Assembly (NCBI GenBank): GCA_003952965.2
Contig: CM025851.1
Span: 19,587,739 to 19,651,738, forward strand
DNA: 64,000 bases
Reading direction: 5' to 3'
Origin: Morella rubra
Taxonomy: Eukaryota; Streptophyta; Magnoliopsida; Fagales; Myricaceae
Made by a program: the position numbers and the translations under genes
Part shown: piece by piece, positions 59,331 through 64,000 of the stretch
Layout: each line of letters starts with the position of its first letter
Position numbering within the stretch: position 1 is the stretch's first letter
The notes under the pieces: generated by a model
What the model saw: the letters and a program-made list of their open reading frames with translations, nothing else
Database searches by the model: none
Told to the model about the DNA's origin: nothing

Positions 59331-60798
59331 TGGAGTCTTAAACCTCCTTATTCACTTTGGAAGTAAGATTTTCTTTCAAAACTCTTATCCTTTTGTGGGT
59401 TCCGATAGATAATGAGTTATTGCTCTCCATCTCTAGTGATTTCTTTTGAATGGTGATTTTTTGTACACCATCGTGTTTTTACTTATTGGGTGATGAGCTT
59501 ATCTATCTGTATATGTATGAATTTTTGTACCTAAAGGTGAGTACCGGAACGGATGAAACCGCAATATGCATAATTACATTTGTATCCATAATTACATTTT
59601 GTCCGAAATAAACTAAACTATACTGAAGAGAGATTTATGAAGATTGTCCAGTTCTTGTACAAGAAGTGGTATACCGAGTGAAAATTATCACTTTGATCTG
59701 CAGGCATAATAACCTGCAGGAGTTTCTAAGCATAATATGACAAGAAAAAAATCTCCCGTGAAATACGGGACTCCTCTATTCTGTACCCATGACTGTTGGC
59801 CCAGATATTTCTGTAGAATATAGACTTTTTTGTTGCTTTTTGGAATATAATTGTATAATCTGTAAGAAAAAATTTGCCAGCAAAAGTGCATTCATATTGC
59901 TAAAAAAGTGCACAAATTTCATGAATTAGCATTTTATGAATCAGCAAAAGTGCATTCATAGTGTTCGGAGCAATGTAATTTAAATTCGTTCCTACTACTT
60001 AAATCATATTGGTAGACAGGGGAAGGCTTTACAGCATGCTGAAATTTACCTCTAGCATTTTATGAATGTGTGATCTGCAGACTCACCTGATACTAGCTAG
60101 CAGTTAGCATGTAAGGACGTACCAAGATGCTAAAGCAAAGTTTTGATTTGGAAGTAGTATTTTGAATATTGGTCAAAATTGAACAGAGGTTGAAGTAGTG
60201 GTGCGTTCATATAGACCACACCTTCAAAACATCCTTTTGGCAAATATTTTGACAATCTTCTAGACGACCCAAACATCTAACAATAATAACAGACCCAAAA
60301 AATCTGACACTTGGCCTTACAATGTAGTCAAGCAGAGGACCAACGGGATAGTGACAATCCTTCCCCTTTGATGACACTAGGCCTTATAATGTAGTCAACC
60401 TACAGAATCAAAACCCAAAAGAGAGAATAAATAATCAAAAACAAGGTCTCAAATCAAATTAACTATTACCCTGTTAAAATCCTCAAATCAAAATAAACAA
60501 ACCCTAAAGCAATTTAAAGACAAAATACAAGATTTACAAAATTAAAATTAACAAACTCCATCTCAAGAAAGTGCTGGTGAGAGATTCGGTCACCAAAAGC
60601 TCAATTGAAATAAGCAACCCACAAGAGAGAGGGAGAGAAAGAGAGAGAGAGATGGAGATTTCGGGAGGGAGAGACGGGGTTGGACTCAGTTTTTTATTTT
60701 TTTTTGGGGTGTGTGGGGGGGGGGTGGTGAGTGCCAGCTGGGAGGTGAAGGGTGAGAACTTTTCAAACTTAAAAATTTCAATGAAGAAGACAAGAACT

Positions 60799-60988
60799 AT
60801 GGTGTTTGTTTGTAAAATTTTGGGGTGATGAAGTTGGTAAAAGAAGTGAATAAAGATATGATTTAAATGAATTTTTTATATTTTAGTGTATTGAGTTGGT
60901 GAAAAAGTGAAGAGAGAGATAATTTTGTGTAGTTATTTTATTATGGCTAAAATTTTAGAATATCCAAAATTTTAGTCTCAAATGCCAT
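60799..60988 (+). mobile_element. Family B MITE, copy 3 (partial or diverged)
   Basis: It starts ATGGTGTTTGTTTGTAAAATTTTGGGG, in line with copy 1 at 13108, and continues with ATGATTTAAATGAATTTTTTATATT. The right end near CTCAAATGCCAT is a weak inverted match. It is non-coding. Confidence 0.5.
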
Positions 60989-63153
60989 GTTGTGTGACCT
61001 GGGTCGTTTTGACCGATGTCACGTTTTTATTATTATTATTTTAAACCTGCATTAATTTTAAAAAAAATTCTAGAACTAGAAATTCTGGCATTTCTAGTTT
61101 CGGTTCCGATTCTGAAATTTTTCTAAAATGGATTCCGGTTCCGATACCGAAATAGGCCAGAAATAGAATTTTCAGTTTCCACCGGATAAATTTCTCACCC
61201 TTATACCAATATCCCGAGGTTCACGACCATTCTAGAAATATCCTAAGCTTTTCTAAAACAGCCCCAAGGGTTTTTGATCATTTTCGAGCTTCCCAACAAC
61301 ATCCCGAGTATTCCGGAGCATCCCAAGGTATCCCGAACTTTCCTGGTATCATTTTAACTTTATGATTATAACGGTTTAAGCATTTAAAAAGTGAGAGGGA
61401 ATCCATTTTGTAGTGTAGATAATATCTTAAACGTGTTGGGTATATTTATGTACGTACGTGTCTATTATATGTATCCATTTGTTACTCACGTACTTACATT
61501 TTATGACACTAGATGCAGAATTGTCTAAAAATTGCGTAAAAAAACAGACAGTCTATTGTTGGGGAAAATTTATTTAAATATTTTTATTCAATGAGGTTAA
61601 TGAGTGTAAATTTTATAAATTTATAAGAAAAACTCAGTTTGACATGTAAGCTCAATGACATAATGTCAGTGATATAATTTGCCTAACATAGCCGTATAGA
61701 TTTATGTAAGTTGTTACATTTCACCGAAGGTATTTATGTTATATAAATAAATCAACCAACTAGTACTTTATGAACAGTTCAAACTTGTTTGAAGAATAAA
61801 TGTATAAAAGTTAAAACATGCACTTTAGCTTGATTGTGAGCTTGCTCTTAGCTCTTACCTTAAACAAAATTTAAAAAAAAAAATACTTAAAGGTTAAATA
61901 CCGTTTTCATCTCTGAAATATAGGGTTATTGCAAATTTACACCATAAACTATGAACTTTGTGATATTAAATATTTTACTCTCAAATTATTGATTATTAAT
62001 ATCGAAACACATTTCATTAAATTGATTGGAAACGTAGACAGAAAATAAATGATATGCATTGTCTACGCTCTTTGAGAGTCATGAGGTGACAAAACATCTA
62101 CAGAACAACACCAAAAAAGTCAAAAGAATTAAAAATAAAAAGGAAAAAAAGCCAACCAAATTTTAAAGTGAAATGGCACGTATTTTGAAATTCTGTTTTC
62201 TATTCTTTCAAATCTCTGATTTCGCAATATTGTGCTAAAATCCATATTATGCTACTTTCTTTCATTGAAGGCATCTTTGTTTTTTTTTTTTTAATTAAGC
62301 ATTTCATTGAAGGACTTGCTTTAATACAATACGATGGCAGCTGGATGGTTCCTGTCAGGCTCGAAGCAAAGAAGTTCGTGTCCAGCCCAACATAACGTTA
62401 CCTGCAGTGGTGCGTCTAGTTGTGGGCCGAACTTTCAGGCCCGCAATTGAGACTAAAAAGGCTTCTAAGAAAAGAAACAGAAATTCATATATGGGCTTGG
62501 CTCTCTGGGATCTGAAACTCATAGAAACTAGAAAATTTGAGGACAATAAAATTCAACTAATTATATATACTAGTAATGGTTCGGTTTGGGCGTTTATTAA
62601 TCCATGCGCATAATAAAAATATTCGGATTTTGGTATTTAGCTTCGTATTGGGCCAGAAAAAAACAAAAGGGCCCGGAAGTTTCGCCAGGATAACCCTCAC
62701 CCGTCCCACAGTATTACTGGATAGTTAGTTTTCAGTCATTTTCCAGATAAATGGACAAGTTACCTGCTTAGTGCTTACCTCTTTATCAAATCATAAATCA
62801 TATCTTAACCAAACGTTTTTTAAAAAAAAGAAAAAAAAAAAGATCATAAAAGTCATGAATGATGTTATATGGGCCGGACCAAATAAATAAAAAAATAATA
62901 AAAAGGCTGTTTCTATCGGAACTGATAGGACCAATTATTTGCTTGGGAGGAAAAAAGGGTAAGAGGATTAGTTATTTTAAAATTGTTTTTGACCCTTGCT
63001 GTCAAGATCTGGCCCACACTCAATAGTCGGACCGACCAAGCAATAGGAACAAAGTGCCCACTTTAGTTTAAACAATTGATGTTTGCGACGCTGTCGTGTG
63101 GGGAATTGTTTTCCCTCTACGTACGTTCCATGGATTTTTGTACTTTCATTTTC

Positions 63154-63197
63154 ACACACACACACACACACACACACAATATATATATATATATATC
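63154..63197 (+). repeat. Compound CA/TA microsatellite
   Basis: About 13 CA units run directly into about 9 TA units. The length is likely polymorphic. Confidence 0.95.
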
Positions 63198-64000
63198 TAG
63201 CCGAGTGGATGAGACAGCTGTCTGCCTCCCAATTAGTCACTCCTAAAACAAAGAGCTTAAAAATACGAATTCTATACTGATCAGTCCAGGAATATATTCG
63301 AATTAAAGTGCCTATTTGCTTTATAAATTAAAATCTTAGGCATCAGAATATTATTTGTCCATAGTACTCTACTAAATCGAAATTAAGTTCATACATAATT
63401 AAACTGGATATATTATACGTAGAATTGTCCAAATACGATAGATCGAGGATTTGAACTTCAACCAATTATAGCCCAGCTAAATACTGCATTCACTTGTCAG
63501 TCGAAATGATCCTTCGGAATAATATTAATATTTTGATAAAAATACATATAATTACTAGTATTGTAGACCCATTTGAAAGAAGAAAAAAAAAAAGTGACAA
63601 TCTAATTGTGAACCGCGAGTTTTTTGGTTGGTCGGGAACTGTTTTCTATTTCACGGTGGGGCCTTAATCATTTCCCCTGCAAACAATATATAACTCATAA
63701 ATTAGGGCGCAAATGTACGTCTTGGGTAATTCTATAGGAAGAGGATGGGCATTTTTTTTTTTAATTTCTTAATTCATATATCTTTAGTTTGGTTTGATCA
63801 GCTGGATTCTTAATTAAATATTATAAAGCCAAAAGAGAAGTGACTAAATGGAAAAATTGAAAATTCCAGTCCCATCCAAGCCCGTAATGATGTTTAGTCC
63901 AGAAGAGTTTGAGAGATTCATAGACATATATAATCGGTGCCTGCAGAGATTAATTGTTTATTGCCAAAAAGGACGTAGTTGTTGGTCTGCTTGAGATGGG

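Larger units (their letters stand above)
59331..64000. other. Spacer to the end of the window
   Basis: AT-rich sequence with a family-B MITE (60799-60988), a GA-rich patch near 60630, related element edges near 59533 and 61190, and a compound microsatellite at 63154-63197. No ORF has a recognisable motif and no RNA gene was seen. Confidence 0.5.

Noticed and set aside
1..64000. tRNA, rRNA, CRISPR or prokaryotic operon features
   Set aside because: None seen. The tRNA-like words TGGTATCAGAGC are retroelement primer-binding sites, and repeats with regular spacing are minisatellites in plant DNA.

Overview
This is nuclear DNA from a flowering plant, most likely a eudicot; I cannot name the species. 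The evidence is intron-containing genes with GT..AG junctions, AT-rich spacers, plant Ty3/gypsy chromoviruses and many short inverted-repeat elements. Two real protein-coding genes are visible, both on the + strand. Everything else is transposon-derived, decayed or unassigned.

Layout. 1-3341: AT-rich spacer with an inverted-repeat MITE (about 2260-2610). 3342-8076: an eight-exon endo-1,4-beta-xylanase gene (GH10 with three CBM22 modules, AtXYN1-like). 8077-19199: spacer with small repeats, MITEs and a hAT-like element. 19200-23656: a dead chromovirus with about 390-bp LTRs and no integrase catalytic core. 23657-37990: spacer with an 817-bp non-autonomous hAT element bounded by a perfect 8-bp target duplication (25627-26443), a three-copy repeat (30.2-31.4 kb) and a 1.3-kb foldback element with arms of about 370 bp (32795-34107). 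37991-43404: a five-exon class I KNOX homeobox gene (KNAT1/BREVIPEDICELLUS-like). 44.85-45.6 kb: broken coding-like sequence on the minus strand. 46570-58504: a large decayed chromovirus with LTRs of 3518 and 3696 bp around only 4.7 kb of internal sequence. 58505-64000: spacer, the first part possibly an older LTR into which the large element jumped.

The two genes are not evidently linked in function. The xylanase would trim secondary-wall xylan. The KNOX protein would act in the nucleus to maintain meristem and control internode patterning. The most interesting locus is the KNOX gene. It has a tandem duplication of about 690 bp covering exon 3 and the start of its large third intron. The second exon copy is decayed, yet 275 bp further downstream are identical in both copies. 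In addition, the expected intron 1 acceptor AG reads GG, next to an eroded conserved motif. Rearrangements in large KNOX introns cause known gain-of-function phenotypes (maize Knotted1, barley Hooded), so this allele deserves a direct check. The second item of interest is the large retroelement. Its LTRs carry arrays built on the CCCGGG palindrome, and an unassigned charged ORF sits where a chromodomain would be expected.
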